Shown piece after piece: positions 44,359-53,786 of a stretch of DNA of 62,501 nt. The stretch lies in the NCBI GenBank assembly GCA_051000345.1, contig JBPCOJ010000121.1, positions 1 through 62,501 on the forward strand, given 5' to 3'. The position numbers and the translations under genes were made by a program. A model generated the notes under the pieces. That model searched no databases. It was not told the DNA's origin and saw only the letters and a program-made list of their open reading frames with translations. Every line of letters starts with the position of its first letter. Position 1 is the first letter of the stretch. Origin of the DNA: JBHENC01 sp051000345 (GTDB lineage: Bacteria > Acidobacteriota > Blastocatellia > Pyrinomonadales > Pyrinomonadaceae).

Positions 44359-45042
44359 ATGAAAGGGAAACTACTCGTAGCCTTAGTCCTCGCGGTCATC
44401 GTTGGCGCGATTGGCGTCGTGTCCGCAATATCTAATAATGCGGCGAAGGCGGCAAGCAATGGTGCCACTTCTAAGGTTAAAACTCTGACCAACACAACGA
44501 AACAAGCGCCTCAAGAACAACCTGCTGATCCCGAAGGTGTAATTGATGGTGCGACACATCCAGAGAAAATCTCTGACCAATTAGCCTACACGTTGCTTTT
44601 CCGATTCCTTTCGGGGCGCAACACGGAAGCTGAAAAGAACCGCGCGCGGTCTTATCTCAAATATGCACTTGGTTGCAGCAACTGTGGTGCGAAGACAGCG
44701 TTCCCGCAACCCGATTCCGCTGGAAAGGGACAGATTGATGCTCTCCTCTCGGTTGCGGCGGACTTTGAACAGCGGGTAGGTGCATTTGATCGTCTAGCCA
44801 AAAACATCAAAGACCAGCACAAGTTTAAGCTGGATGAAAATGACAGAGCCAACTTGAAAGCTTTACAAAAGCAGAAAGAGGCGATTGTCAGCGAGCTAGT
44901 GGATTCTCTGCCGACTCGCTTAGGTACGGCTAACGCAGAGAAGATTCGTCGACATATCAACGAAGAGATTAAGCCTAAGGTGAAAATAAGTCCGGCTCTC
45001 AACTCTAGCCCGACAGCGCCTACTAACAACAGCGCCACCTAA
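44359..45042 (+). CDS. Exported or membrane-tethered hypothetical protein
   Basis: 227 residues, with AAGGAG 8 bases before the start. The N terminus is a hydrophobic signal or anchor (LLVALVLAVIVGAIGVVSAI). A low-complexity Thr/Gln/Pro linker and a helical domain of about 150 residues follow (FRFLSGRNTEAEKNRARSYL, then ADFEQRVGAFDRLAKNIKDQ). A Cys-x-x-Cys (GCSNCGAK) lies in the middle. I know no family. Read in the same direction as the next exported gene, 85 bases away, so probably one operon. Confidence 0.65.
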   Translation: MKGKLLVALVLAVIVGAIGVVSAISNNAAKAASNGATSKVKTLTNTTKQAPQEQPADPEGVIDGATHPEKISDQLAYTLLFRFLSGRNTEAEKNRARSYLKYALGCSNCGAKTAFPQPDSAGKGQIDALLSVAADFEQRVGAFDRLAKNIKDQHKFKLDENDRANLKALQKQKEAIVSELVDSLPTRLGTANAEKIRRHINEEIKPKVKISPALNSSPTAPTNNSAT

Positions 45043-45127
45043 TGCTTTTAATCATGGCGAAACAGCTTCCACACTCACCACCAATCGTCGTCTGCGGAGG
45101 CAGATTTTCAAGTAAGGAGACAGTATT

Positions 45128-45919
45128 ATGACAACGAACGAAAATACTCCACTCGCACAACAGCACAAACGAAGCCCTATCCACTTCGGTCTTCGCGTAG
45201 TGACCGCTATGATGTTTCTTGCACTCTTTGCTGTATCATCAGCATTTGGTCAAACTGCTACTTACTCAGATTCGTGGGTTGTTGATAATTCGGGCGGGAG
45301 TTATGATCCCATCAACGATGTCTATAATCTTCCTGAAAATTCCGGGCAAGATGAAATGGCAGGAGTCGGAGTTACTGACACGGATTACGATGGCACATCA
45401 GAGACGGTAACAACAACGATTACGGCTCCAAATGGCGCTTCTGCCTCAGCTACTTCCTACGACCCGTATTACGGTCGCGCCGAAGTGACATTGCCCTATA
45501 CAGAAGGCGCAGTTCCAGAAGACGGAAGCGAGACGCAATATACTGTTAGCACCGAACACCGCTACTATGAGGATTATCAGTACCCGTGCTATAGCGGCGG
45601 CATCTGCCCGGCAGCTTATAAGCCATCTAGTGCCTTACCGTTTCGGCGTTACTTTCGCGTATTCACTCGTTTCCTCCTGACCATCTCGCTCAGGCAAACC
45701 TTTTACAGGTTAGATGGTCGAACTACATACAGTTGCATCTATCGTGTTGACTGTCCGGAAGGTCGTACTTGTGGATATAATTCCGTATATTACTACTTCT
45801 CAGGGGCTGGTGGCCTTCCTTGCTCGCCGTACCTGCGACTCCGCTTCTTATTTGTGAATAGGAGGTATTGCGTCGAAGGCTACTACACATTCTTTGACAC
45901 ACTTGGTGGTTGCGTTTAA
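45128..45919 (+). CDS. Secreted Cys/Tyr-rich hypothetical protein
   Basis: 263 residues, with AAGGAGA before the ATG. Signal segment VVTAMMFLALFAVSSAFGQ, then a Tyr/Ser/Thr-rich beta-type stretch (residues 45-145) and a C-terminal half with seven or so cysteines (YPCYSGGICPAAY, SCIYRVDCPEGRTC, YCVEGYY) suitable for disulfides. The composition changes abruptly at about residue 165, to Arg/Phe-rich, which may mark a frameshift or a fusion. No family recognised. Confidence 0.6.
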   Translation: MTTNENTPLAQQHKRSPIHFGLRVVTAMMFLALFAVSSAFGQTATYSDSWVVDNSGGSYDPINDVYNLPENSGQDEMAGVGVTDTDYDGTSETVTTTITAPNGASASATSYDPYYGRAEVTLPYTEGAVPEDGSETQYTVSTEHRYYEDYQYPCYSGGICPAAYKPSSALPFRRYFRVFTRFLLTISLRQTFYRLDGRTTYSCIYRVDCPEGRTCGYNSVYYYFSGAGGLPCSPYLRLRFLFVNRRYCVEGYYTFFDTLGGCV

Positions 45920-46186
45920 ACATAGGCGCAAAGCAGAAGATAGTGAACTCTTCGCCAACGAAGCAATATGTCGTGGGCATTGAAGCCACTCTTACACACA
46001 TCGCAGGCTAGTAGAAGCATCTCTGCGCTTCCAGAAAAGCAAAGCACAGGGGGAATCAAATAGGAGAAATTAAAGCACCTTCCGATTCCTTCTGTGCTTC
46101 AAATTTTCTCAGAAGTGGATGTTCAGCACCTTAAAAATCTAAGGGAATGTTAAAATAAGAATTGTACATTCTACTGGAGGTTGTTA

Positions 46187-47401
46187 ATGATGGGCAGCAA
46201 CTGGGGGCCGCACGTTATCACCGTAACGAATACGAGGGGAAGACCGTTCAACGCTCAGTTTGAACAAACGCGCTCGGAAAGGCTATCTAACAATAGAACT
46301 TCGCAGCAAATCGTAAAGGGTGCTGTTTTCCGTGACAGTGGTGGGCGCGTTCGCAAGGAATTTCTTTTGCAAGAAGCGCCTAGTAGAGAAGTACACATAG
46401 CTTTTATAAGCGATGCGAGCAAAGAAGTTATTTACGTTTTGGATGTGAAGTCGAAAACCTTCGTAAAAGACGATCTTCCCGCCGTCCCTGAGAAGTTCAA
46501 TGCAGAGCCACTGATTGCGCCTGTGCGTAGCTCTTTAAAGGTGAGAGATGAAGACCTTGGGGAACAGTTACTCGAAGGTCTTATTTGTCATGGCTATCGC
46601 AGCCATATGGAAGACTCAGTAATTGAGTTTTGGTACTCAGACGACTTACAGGAAATCTTGCTGGAAAAGACGGTGAGTCAAGATGAAGAGAGCATTTTGC
46701 GGCTATTTGAAATTAGCCGAGGTGAGCCTAGCAGTACGTTATTCAGCGTGCCTGCGGATTATACATCCGCCGAAGAAGCGCAAGCGGATAGTCCCTACCT
46801 AAGTACACCCGGTCTAGAAGAGGAAGGCAATGCTGGGATACGGTTAAATCTTGCTGCGGCATCTGGTGACATCACTACCGTTCAATCCCTATTAGCAAAA
46901 GGAGCAGATGTAAATGCAAAGGGCTACCGCGATGACACATCTTTAATGGCAGCAGCAGAGGGCGGGCACGTTGCTGTAGTAGATACATTGTTGAGAGCGG
47001 GTGCTGAACTTAATGACAGAGGCGGAAACGGCGCGACAGCTTTAATGCTCGCGGCTTGGAGCGGTCAACTCAAGACTGTTCAATCTTTATTAGCGAGCGG
47101 CGCTAAGATGGATACAAATGAAGACAGGCAGACGGCGTTAATGTTAGCGGCGGCGGAAGGCCACGTCGCCGTAGTAGAGTTATTGCTATCCGCGGGTGCT
47201 GATGTTAATGCAAAAGAATCCCATGCAATGACGGCACTAATGTTAGCTGCGGCAAACGGGCAATCTGCCATCGTGAAGTTATTGCTCGCGGCGGGCGCTG
47301 AAATGAACGCTATAAATAGTGATGGCTATACGGCATCAAAAATTGCTCGGCTAGAAGGTCAGACAGAAACAGTTAAGATTCTTGAAGGGGTTGTCGAATA
47401 A
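46187..47401 (+). CDS. Ankyrin-repeat protein with unknown N-terminal domain
   Basis: About 404 residues from the ATG at 46187, 6 bases after GGAGG; the next codon is also ATG. The first about 210 residues are a domain I do not recognise, with beta-strands (REVHIAFISDASKEVIYVLD). Residues about 220-400 contain five ankyrin repeats (NLAAASGDITTVQSLLAKGA; MAAAEGGHVAVVDTLLRAGA; MLAAWSGQLKTVQSLLASGA; and two more). No signal peptide is apparent. Ankyrin repeats bind proteins; the partner is unknown. Last gene of the AT-richer island. Confidence 0.82.
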   Translation: MMGSNWGPHVITVTNTRGRPFNAQFEQTRSERLSNNRTSQQIVKGAVFRDSGGRVRKEFLLQEAPSREVHIAFISDASKEVIYVLDVKSKTFVKDDLPAVPEKFNAEPLIAPVRSSLKVRDEDLGEQLLEGLICHGYRSHMEDSVIEFWYSDDLQEILLEKTVSQDEESILRLFEISRGEPSSTLFSVPADYTSAEEAQADSPYLSTPGLEEEGNAGIRLNLAAASGDITTVQSLLAKGADVNAKGYRDDTSLMAAAEGGHVAVVDTLLRAGAELNDRGGNGATALMLAAWSGQLKTVQSLLASGAKMDTNEDRQTALMLAAAEGHVAVVELLLSAGADVNAKESHAMTALMLAAANGQSAIVKLLLAAGAEMNAINSDGYTASKIARLEGQTETVKILEGVVE

Positions 47402-47621
47402 CTCACGGCTTGAATGCTATCGGCGGCTGACTGGTGAATTCTGGCCGCTAACTTAGCTGTCCGAATACAAGATACCTTTGGGGTTCAATCATTATTAACA
47501 GCGCCGCCACATAAAGATTCAACTGGCGTGAGAGTGCAAAAGAATCAATTTTGAAAGTGAGAACGACCACCGAAGAGGCAGCCGTTCCCTGTCAACTTTG
47601 ATGAATTCTCGTTTCAGCGCG

Positions 47622-49034
47622 CTACAATCGCACGTATTCAAACTCGAACGGTTTGCCTTTAATGCCGGAGGTGGGCGGCGCGATCCAGTTGGCGATCTGG
47701 CCGGGTTCCGTCACGGGGTGCATCAGGCTCTTCACATATTCGCGGTCACTGATGGTCGGCAGCCATTCATCGCGGTGACTCTCGAATTCTTCCTTCGAGA
47801 TAAGTTCGCCGTGAACGTCGAAGCTGTGCCCTGCGTATTCTCCGACGTGGCGTTGAAAGCGCGTGCTCGGCAGATACAAGCGCTCACTCATGCCCGCTTC
47901 TTCTAGATAAGAATTCCAGCGCACCATCGCGCGTTCGCAGTCGCGCACATAATCGCCGCGCAAGACTTCGTTGAGCGCGTTGCGCATCGGCACATCACGC
48001 TCGCGCAAGCGCCCGTCTTCGACGACCTTCAAATTAAAATTAGCATCCGCGACAACGTGATCCTCATATTTCTTTTGCTCTTGATAGCGTCCCTTTAACC
48101 CTGCCGCGAAAAAGTCTGCGGAGTTGGAAGAGATTTCGCTGCCGAAGAGATCGAGCGAATAGCTCAACCAGAAATTGATGTGTTTTTGCAGAATGTCGAG
48201 CGGTATGCCGCCGAGTTCGCGTGCGTCGCCGCGTTTGCTTTCCTTCATCAACTGCGCCGTGCGTTTGACGACGCGCCCGATGCCTGTTTCGCCGACGAAG
48301 AGATGATGCGCTTCTTCCGTCAACATGAATTGGCATGTGCGCGCTAAAGGCTCGAAGCCTGATTCGGCGAGCGCGGACAATTGATATTTGCCGTCGCGGT
48401 CTGTGAACATCGTGAAGCAGAAAAAGTTGAGCCAATCGTCGCATGGCTGGTTGAAGGCTTCGAGAATGCGCGGCTTGTCCGGGCTTCCGCTCGAACGGTG
48501 CAGCAATTCCTCCGCTTCGTCGCGCCCGTCGCGCCCGAAATAGCGGTGCAGCAAATAAACCATCGCCCACAAATGGCGGCCTTCTTCGACGTTGACTTGA
48601 AACAGATTGCGCATGTCGTAAAGCGACGGGCATGTTTTGCCGAGTTCGCGCTGCTGCTCGACGGACGCGGGTTCCGTGTCGCCCTGCGTGACGATGATGC
48701 GGCGCAAGCTGTTGCGAAATTCGCCGGGAACTTCCTGATACGCGGGCTGCCCGTAGTTGTCGCCGAAGCCGACTTTCGCATCCTGTTCGGCGGGCTTTAG
48801 AAAGATGCCCCAGCGGTAATCCGGCATCTTAATGTAATCGAAATTCGCCCAGCCGGAAGCGTCAACGCTGATTGCCGTGCGCAGATAAACTTCCTTGTCC
48901 TGAAAACCATCCGGCCCCATGTCGCGCCACCAATTGAGATAATTCGGCAGCCACTTTTCAAGCGCGCGCTGTAGCCGCTTGTCGCCGGAAAGATTGACGT
49001 TGTTCGGTATGCGTTCGTATAAATCCATGCTCAT
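47622..49034 (-). CDS. boxB: Benzoyl-CoA 2,3-epoxidase, oxygenase subunit BoxB
   Basis: 470 residues. BoxB is a ferritin-like di-iron oxygenase that epoxidises benzoyl-CoA in the aerobic benzoyl-CoA (box) pathway. Conserved segments include QVNVEEGRHLWAMVYLLHRY and MLTEEAHHLFVGETGIGRV, which carry the E-x-x-H iron ligands, and IANWIAPPTSGIKGKPFEF at the C terminus. The full length matches known BoxB. The start overlaps the ribosome-binding region of the upstream boxC end (AGGAGA), so the two are translated together. The reductase BoxA is not in the window. Confidence 0.95.
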   Translation of the reverse strand: MSMDLYERIPNNVNLSGDKRLQRALEKWLPNYLNWWRDMGPDGFQDKEVYLRTAISVDASGWANFDYIKMPDYRWGIFLKPAEQDAKVGFGDNYGQPAYQEVPGEFRNSLRRIIVTQGDTEPASVEQQRELGKTCPSLYDMRNLFQVNVEEGRHLWAMVYLLHRYFGRDGRDEAEELLHRSSGSPDKPRILEAFNQPCDDWLNFFCFTMFTDRDGKYQLSALAESGFEPLARTCQFMLTEEAHHLFVGETGIGRVVKRTAQLMKESKRGDARELGGIPLDILQKHINFWLSYSLDLFGSEISSNSADFFAAGLKGRYQEQKKYEDHVVADANFNLKVVEDGRLRERDVPMRNALNEVLRGDYVRDCERAMVRWNSYLEEAGMSERLYLPSTRFQRHVGEYAGHSFDVHGELISKEEFESHRDEWLPTISDREYVKSLMHPVTEPGQIANWIAPPTSGIKGKPFEFEYVRL

Positions 49035-49039
49035 AAAAC

Positions 49040-50668
49040 TTACGTTCTCCTGTAATCAAATTTCGATTGTGTGGGCTTGCCGTAGTTGGTGAGCGCGCCG
49101 TGTTCGCCGACGGCATTCGGGCGTTGGAAAATCCAGTTTTGCCACGCGGTCAGGCGTCCGTATATTTTCGTGTCCATCGTTTCCGGCCCGGCGAATCTCA
49201 AGGAAGCTTCCATGCCTGTCAGCGCGTCTGGCGAAAGCGATGTGCGTTCTTCGATGGCGACGCGGATTTCTTCATCCCAATCGAGGTCGTCGGGCGCAAA
49301 CGTGACAAGCCCTGCTTCGTCTGCGGCTTCGGTATCGAAGCGTTTTTCTTCGAGCACTTCTTCGACTTTTTCCGGCGTTGCGAGAAAGCGCGAGTGAAGG
49401 CGCGTCAAGCCGTTGCTCATCGGGAATGCGCCCGCGTTCAATTCGCTTGTCGCTAATTCGATTTTTTCATCCGGGTCGTTGAGCATAAACGTCCGGTCGG
49501 CGCAGAGCGCGAGTTCCAGCAAGTTTCCGGCAAAGCAACTGCCCGGCTCGATCAATGCGAAAAAGCTTTTAGCGGTTAAATCGAGCCTGCGCAGAACGCG
49601 CGCCATGTATAAGATGATTTCGCGGACAAGCCAGTTGTCACGATTCGCCGCTAAGGTTTCGTCAACGGATAACACCCTGTCTATGTCGCCCGTCGTGCGC
49701 AAACAAACAAGACCGATCTCTAATTCGTTGACGCGCAGATGCAGCAACGCATCGTCCAATTCGCGGTAGGCTTGCAAAGGCCAGTATGCGTCGCCGAGTT
49801 TTTCGATTTCATCGGGCGTCGTCGGCAAATCCGCGTCGGGCGCGCGCAAAGTTAAATCCGCATAGCGCTCATCGCGGTGCAATTTCACCTTGACGTATTT
49901 GTACTCGCGCCCGTCTTCTGTAATTTCGACTTGCAGCGCATTCAACTTAATGCCTCGTTCTGCTTTCTTTTCACCTTTGGCAGACGCGAGCGTTTGAACA
50001 TGCGCGGCGACTGATTCCTGAAATTTGCTTGTCGGAAACGAATCGTCAATCAAGCCCCACTCTTTGGCGCGCTTGCCTTTGAGACCTTCCGCGAGCGTCG
50101 AGAAAACGTCTGCGCGATCACGGCGCACTTTGCGTTTGTCAACGAGTCTTGTTAATCCGCCCGTTCCCGGCAGCACGCCGAGCAGCGGAACTTCCGGCAG
50201 AGAGACGGATGAATTGCCGTCGTCTACCAAAAAGATTTCGTCGCAGCTAATCGCTAGTTCATAGCCGCCGCCCGAAGCCGTGCCGTTCAAGGCCGCGACG
50301 TATCGCTGTTCCGAATTGTGCGAGGCGTCTTCAATCGCGCAGCGCGTTTCATTCGTGAACTTGCAAAAGTTGACTTTGAAGGCGTGACTTGAAGTGCCGA
50401 GCATATAAATGTTTGCGCCCGCGCAGAAGATTCGCGGCTTGAGGCTCGTGACGACGACGACTTTGACTTCCGGGTGCTCGAAGCGAAGGCGCTGCACGGC
50501 GTCCGCCAATTCAATATCGACGCCCAGATCGTAGGAATTGAGTTTTAGTTTATAGCCTTCGGCGAGCGTTTGGTCTTCCTGCACGTCCATCGAAAGCGTG
50601 GCTATTTTTCCGTCTATCTTTAGCTGCCAGTGGTGATATTGTTCGGGCGTCGTCTCGAAATTAATCAT
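49040..50668 (-). CDS. boxC: Benzoyl-CoA-dihydrodiol/epoxide lyase BoxC
   Basis: About 542 residues, starting preferably at the ATG at 50668. BoxC opens the 2,3-epoxybenzoyl-CoA ring, with water, to 3,4-dehydroadipyl-CoA semialdehyde and formate. It is a duplicated enoyl-CoA hydratase/crotonase fold: the N-terminal half has KPRIFCAGANIYMLG and the ALNGTASGGGYELAISCDEI oxyanion region; the C-terminal half has EPGSCFAGNLLELALCADRT. It is first of a two-gene operon with boxB; benzoate-CoA ligase and later genes are not seen nearby. Confidence 0.94.
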   Translation of the reverse strand: MINFETTPEQYHHWQLKIDGKIATLSMDVQEDQTLAEGYKLKLNSYDLGVDIELADAVQRLRFEHPEVKVVVVTSLKPRIFCAGANIYMLGTSSHAFKVNFCKFTNETRCAIEDASHNSEQRYVAALNGTASGGGYELAISCDEIFLVDDGNSSVSLPEVPLLGVLPGTGGLTRLVDKRKVRRDRADVFSTLAEGLKGKRAKEWGLIDDSFPTSKFQESVAAHVQTLASAKGEKKAERGIKLNALQVEITEDGREYKYVKVKLHRDERYADLTLRAPDADLPTTPDEIEKLGDAYWPLQAYRELDDALLHLRVNELEIGLVCLRTTGDIDRVLSVDETLAANRDNWLVREIILYMARVLRRLDLTAKSFFALIEPGSCFAGNLLELALCADRTFMLNDPDEKIELATSELNAGAFPMSNGLTRLHSRFLATPEKVEEVLEEKRFDTEAADEAGLVTFAPDDLDWDEEIRVAIEERTSLSPDALTGMEASLRFAGPETMDTKIYGRLTAWQNWIFQRPNAVGEHGALTNYGKPTQSKFDYRRT

Positions 50669-50911
50669 CGTAAAAGTATGCTCCAAGGATTGCCATTTAG
50701 TATGTCAAAGAGGTTGCGATTAGTCCACTTTGTGATTCACTTATTATAAACGCTCGACGTTGGAATTGCATTTCGCCGCGCATCTCTACCCACATTATCG
50801 AAGGCCGCAAATTGCCGTTTACCTACGGCTGAAATATGATAATGTGAGCCTCTCGAATTCAGCATTGCTTTCAGCTATCGTCAAATCAAATTGCCGCAAA
50901 GGAACAACATA

Positions 50912-52678
50912 ATGACCAAGAAGTTGCCGCGCCCGAAGTCCACGATGACCGTTTATCTATTTTCCGTCGCGTTGCTTGTGCTATCCGTCGCTTGCCAGCA
51001 GCAACCGGCAACACAGAACGCGCCGCAGGCTGCCGCTTCGCCGAACACGGCGCAGTGGGATGCTTACGTCAACGAGTTTCTAAACAATTATTTCACAGCG
51101 CACCCGGACGCGGGTGTGCTCGCCGGACGCCACGAATTCGACGGCAAGCTTCCCGATTGGAGCGACGAAGGCATCAAGCGGGAAATTGCGCGCCTGCATT
51201 CGGAGCGTGACCGCGCGATGAAATTCGACGCCGCATCCCTCGATGAACGCACGCGCTTCGAGCGTGATTACCTCGTCGCACAGATCGACAAAGATTTGTT
51301 CTGGATGGAATCCGCCGATTGGCCGCACAAAAATCCGTTCTTCTACGCAGACTCGATTGACCCGGATGTTTATGTTTCCCGCGAATACGCGCCGCTCGAT
51401 GTGCGCCTTCGCGCCTACACCGCTTACGCGAAAAATGTCCCAACTGCCCTTCAACAGATTCGCAATAACTTGCGCCTGCCACTGCCGCGCACGTATGTGA
51501 AGATCGGGCGCACCAGCATCGGCGGCCTCGCGGATTTTTACTCGAAGGATGTGCCAGCCGTATTCGCGTCCGTCAACGATCAAAATTTGCAAAACGATTT
51601 TCGCACGGCCAACGATGCGGCGATTAAAGCAATGAAGGATTTTGACGGCTGGCTCGGTTCGCAGGAAGCGAGCGCAACGGACAACTTCGCAATGGGTGCG
51701 GACAAGTTCCGCGAAATGTTGAAGGCGACGGAGCGCGTCGATGTGCCGCTCGATCAATTAGAAGAAATCGGGCGCAAGGATATGGATCGCAACCTCAATG
51801 CGCTGCGCGATGCGTGCAGCGCCTACGCGCAAGGCCAGACAATCCAGCAGTGTATCGCCAAAGCGCAGGCGCAAAAGCCGCAGGGCGCGAGCGTCGTCGA
51901 TGCCGCGCGCACTCAACTCAACGATCTCAAATCGTTCATCGTCGAAAAGAATCTCGTCACGATTCCCGGCACGGAAGAAGCGAAAGTCGGTGAAGCGCCG
52001 CCCTACAAGCGCTGGAACTTCGCTTACATCAACATCCCCGGCCCCTACGAAAAAGGCTTGGCGTCCACTTATTATATTTCGCCGCCCGATCCCGCATGGT
52101 CAAAGGAAAAGCGCGATGAATATGTTCCCGGCAAGGGAAGTTTGCTGTTCACTTCGGCGCACGAAGTCTGGCCCGGACACTTTCTGCAATTCCTGCACGC
52201 GAATCGCTCTCCCTCGAAATTCGGGCAGGTCTTCGTCGGCTATGCGTTTGCCGAAGGCTGGGCGCACTATACGGAAGAAATGATGTACGACGCTGGCCTC
52301 GGCAATGGCGACCCGGAAACACACATCGGGCAACTGCTCGAAGCGCTTCTGCGCAACGTGCGTTTTCTTTCCGCCATCCGTATGCACACCAAAGGCATGT
52401 CAGTCGCCGATTCCGAAAAGATGTTTCTGGAAGAAGGCTATCAGGACGCGGGCAACTCGCAGCAGCAGGCCGAGCGCGGCACGTTCGATCCCGCTTACCT
52501 TAATTACACGATGGGCAAATTGATGATTAAAAAACTGCGCGAAGATTGGACTGCCTCGCGCGGCGGGCGCAATGCGTGGAAGGACTTCCACGACCAATTC
52601 CTCAAGTACGGCGGCCCGCCCATTCCGCTCGTCCGTGCAGCAATGCTCGGCGGCAACAACAACAGCGCGCTTTTTTAA
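50912..52678 (+). CDS. DUF885 family lipoprotein (putative metallopeptidase)
   Basis: About 588 residues from the ATG at 50912, preceded by AAAGGA. Signal segment VYLFSVALLVLSVACQQQP contains the lipobox SVAC. The DUF885 domain spans nearly the rest, with the signature SAHEVWPGHFLQFLH (His-Glu-x-x-x-Gly-His) and EGWAHYTEEMM, as in zinc-dependent carboxypeptidase-like proteins. It probably cleaves peptides at the cell surface; substrate unknown. Divergent from boxC with 243 bases between, which would contain both promoters. Confidence 0.9.
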   Translation: MTKKLPRPKSTMTVYLFSVALLVLSVACQQQPATQNAPQAAASPNTAQWDAYVNEFLNNYFTAHPDAGVLAGRHEFDGKLPDWSDEGIKREIARLHSERDRAMKFDAASLDERTRFERDYLVAQIDKDLFWMESADWPHKNPFFYADSIDPDVYVSREYAPLDVRLRAYTAYAKNVPTALQQIRNNLRLPLPRTYVKIGRTSIGGLADFYSKDVPAVFASVNDQNLQNDFRTANDAAIKAMKDFDGWLGSQEASATDNFAMGADKFREMLKATERVDVPLDQLEEIGRKDMDRNLNALRDACSAYAQGQTIQQCIAKAQAQKPQGASVVDAARTQLNDLKSFIVEKNLVTIPGTEEAKVGEAPPYKRWNFAYINIPGPYEKGLASTYYISPPDPAWSKEKRDEYVPGKGSLLFTSAHEVWPGHFLQFLHANRSPSKFGQVFVGYAFAEGWAHYTEEMMYDAGLGNGDPETHIGQLLEALLRNVRFLSAIRMHTKGMSVADSEKMFLEEGYQDAGNSQQQAERGTFDPAYLNYTMGKLMIKKLREDWTASRGGRNAWKDFHDQFLKYGGPPIPLVRAAMLGGNNNSALF

Positions 52679-52734
52679 GCGAGTAAGCTAATGTCTGCGC
52701 GGACACGTTCGCAAAGACACAAGAAAGGTTTTTG

Positions 52735-52800
52735 AAGATTGAGCATCGTGCGATGAATAAAGGCTTCGCGCTACAAGTTCGTCGCACGATGCTCAATCTT
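52735..52800. repeat. 19-bp perfect inverted repeat before the cassette
   Basis: AAGATTGAGCATCGTGCGA (52735-52753) and its complement (52782-52800) enclose 28 bases. TTTTG follows directly on the plus strand, so it could terminate the DUF885 gene, whose stop lies 57 bases upstream. It ends two bases before the GTTGGATGC core site, so it may also be part of the recombination site. Confidence 0.7.
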
Positions 52801-52802
52801 TT

Positions 52803-52811
52803 GTTGGATGC
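52803..52811 (+). other. Cassette boundary core GTTGGATGC
   Basis: GTTGGAT fits GTTRRRY, and the nine bases GTTGGATGC recur exactly at 53712-53720, on the far side of the Mrr-like gene. Direct repetition of the core on both sides is what insertion of a cassette produces. Confidence 0.5.
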
Positions 52812-52852
52812 TCTCGCCAATTTCAGCCCTGAATTTACGAAAGATAAAGTTC

Positions 52853-53635
52853 ATGGAAGAACATAATCTAGTCACAGCACCTGAATACGGTTTGAGTGAC
52901 GATGAACAAATTCGCATTGCCTTAGCTACGATGGCTGCGAAGGACGGGGTGGCTCATACCTTAGATATTTATGCTGCCGTTGAACCGCACATGAAAGGCT
53001 ATTCTTTTTCCACAGGAGCTAAAACTCATCTGCGTGTAATTCTTTGTCGTGATGCTGCTCAAGCAGGGTATCTAACATACGATGCTGAGTCTCGCGCTTT
53101 TCACATCACGCCTGAAGGAAGAGAATATATAAAGTCGGAGGCTACCGTAGAAGAAATCGTTAATGTTGAAACCGAAAAGCCCGAACAGGTGCTCTCCATG
53201 TCGGCGCGCGGTGCAGCCTTTGAGCATTACATTTTGGAATTGCTGAAGAACTTCTACCCGAACTATGCTTGGTATCATCAAGGAGTACATAAAAATAACG
53301 AGCGCGGTCTTGATTTAATCGGTAGCCAAATTGGGAAGGTAGCAGACCATCCACAATCTATCGGCGTACAGGTGAAGTTTCATGCGGAGAATGCTGCTCC
53401 ATCTCAAGTTGAGTGGTTGAAATTTTTAGCGGGCTGCTTTGCACGGCAAATAGATTACCCCATCTTTATCACATCAGGTCGTCTCACAAGCGAACAGAGA
53501 CGAGAAGCTGGCGAAGCGCGAGTTGTAGTAATCGAAGGACGAAAAGAAATTGGTCGTATTGCTAATCTACACGGGCTTGAAGAGTTTGAATTATTTGAAC
53601 CCGCAAGCCTTGAAGCATCAGCGGAGTTTCAGTAA
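52853..53635 (+). CDS. Mrr-like restriction endonuclease, probable cassette gene
   Basis: About 260 residues from the ATG at 52853. The N-terminal about 100 residues resemble the Mrr-type winged helix (DEQIRIALATMAAKDGVAHT and RAFHITPEGREYIKS). The C-terminal domain is a PD-(D/E)xK nuclease: ARGAAFEHYILELLKNFYPN, NNERGLDLIGSQIGK with the Asp, and IGVQVKFHAE with the Gln-x-Lys. Mrr-like enzymes cut modified or foreign DNA. No methylase is present, so a type IV-like or mobile defence role is likely. The gene is flanked by repeated GTTGGATGC cores and is AT-richer than its neighbours. Confidence 0.72.
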   Translation: MEEHNLVTAPEYGLSDDEQIRIALATMAAKDGVAHTLDIYAAVEPHMKGYSFSTGAKTHLRVILCRDAAQAGYLTYDAESRAFHITPEGREYIKSEATVEEIVNVETEKPEQVLSMSARGAAFEHYILELLKNFYPNYAWYHQGVHKNNERGLDLIGSQIGKVADHPQSIGVQVKFHAENAAPSQVEWLKFLAGCFARQIDYPIFITSGRLTSEQRREAGEARVVVIEGRKEIGRIANLHGLEEFELFEPASLEASAEFQ

Positions 53636-53642
53636 ATACCGA

Positions 53643-53720
53643 GCATCTGACGACGCTATGCAGCAGACTACGAATAGGTGTTCTCATGCACGACACTTGC
53701 CGCTCTCGAACGTTGGATGC
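53643..53720 (+). other. attC-like site 1 of the 52.8-54.4 kb array
   Basis: Starts GCATCTGAC (ATCTGAC is a 6 of 7 match to RYYYAAC) and ends GTTGGATGC. The outer ends pair as GCATC with GATGC, and inner GCAGCA opposes TGCCGC. Located directly after the Mrr-like gene. Pairing is imperfect, as normal for attC, but weaker than in site 2. Confidence 0.4.
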
Positions 53721-53786
53721 GTGGCGGCTGATGACTGGCGTTTGACGGCTTCGCTTGTGTGGAAGAATTGATCCTACGCTCATGTT

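Noticed and set aside
45039..45060. GCCACCTAATG after the 44.4 kb gene as a cassette end
   Set aside because: It resembles GCCACCTAAC but lacks the final AAC, and no attC arm or upstream GTTRRRY site goes with it.
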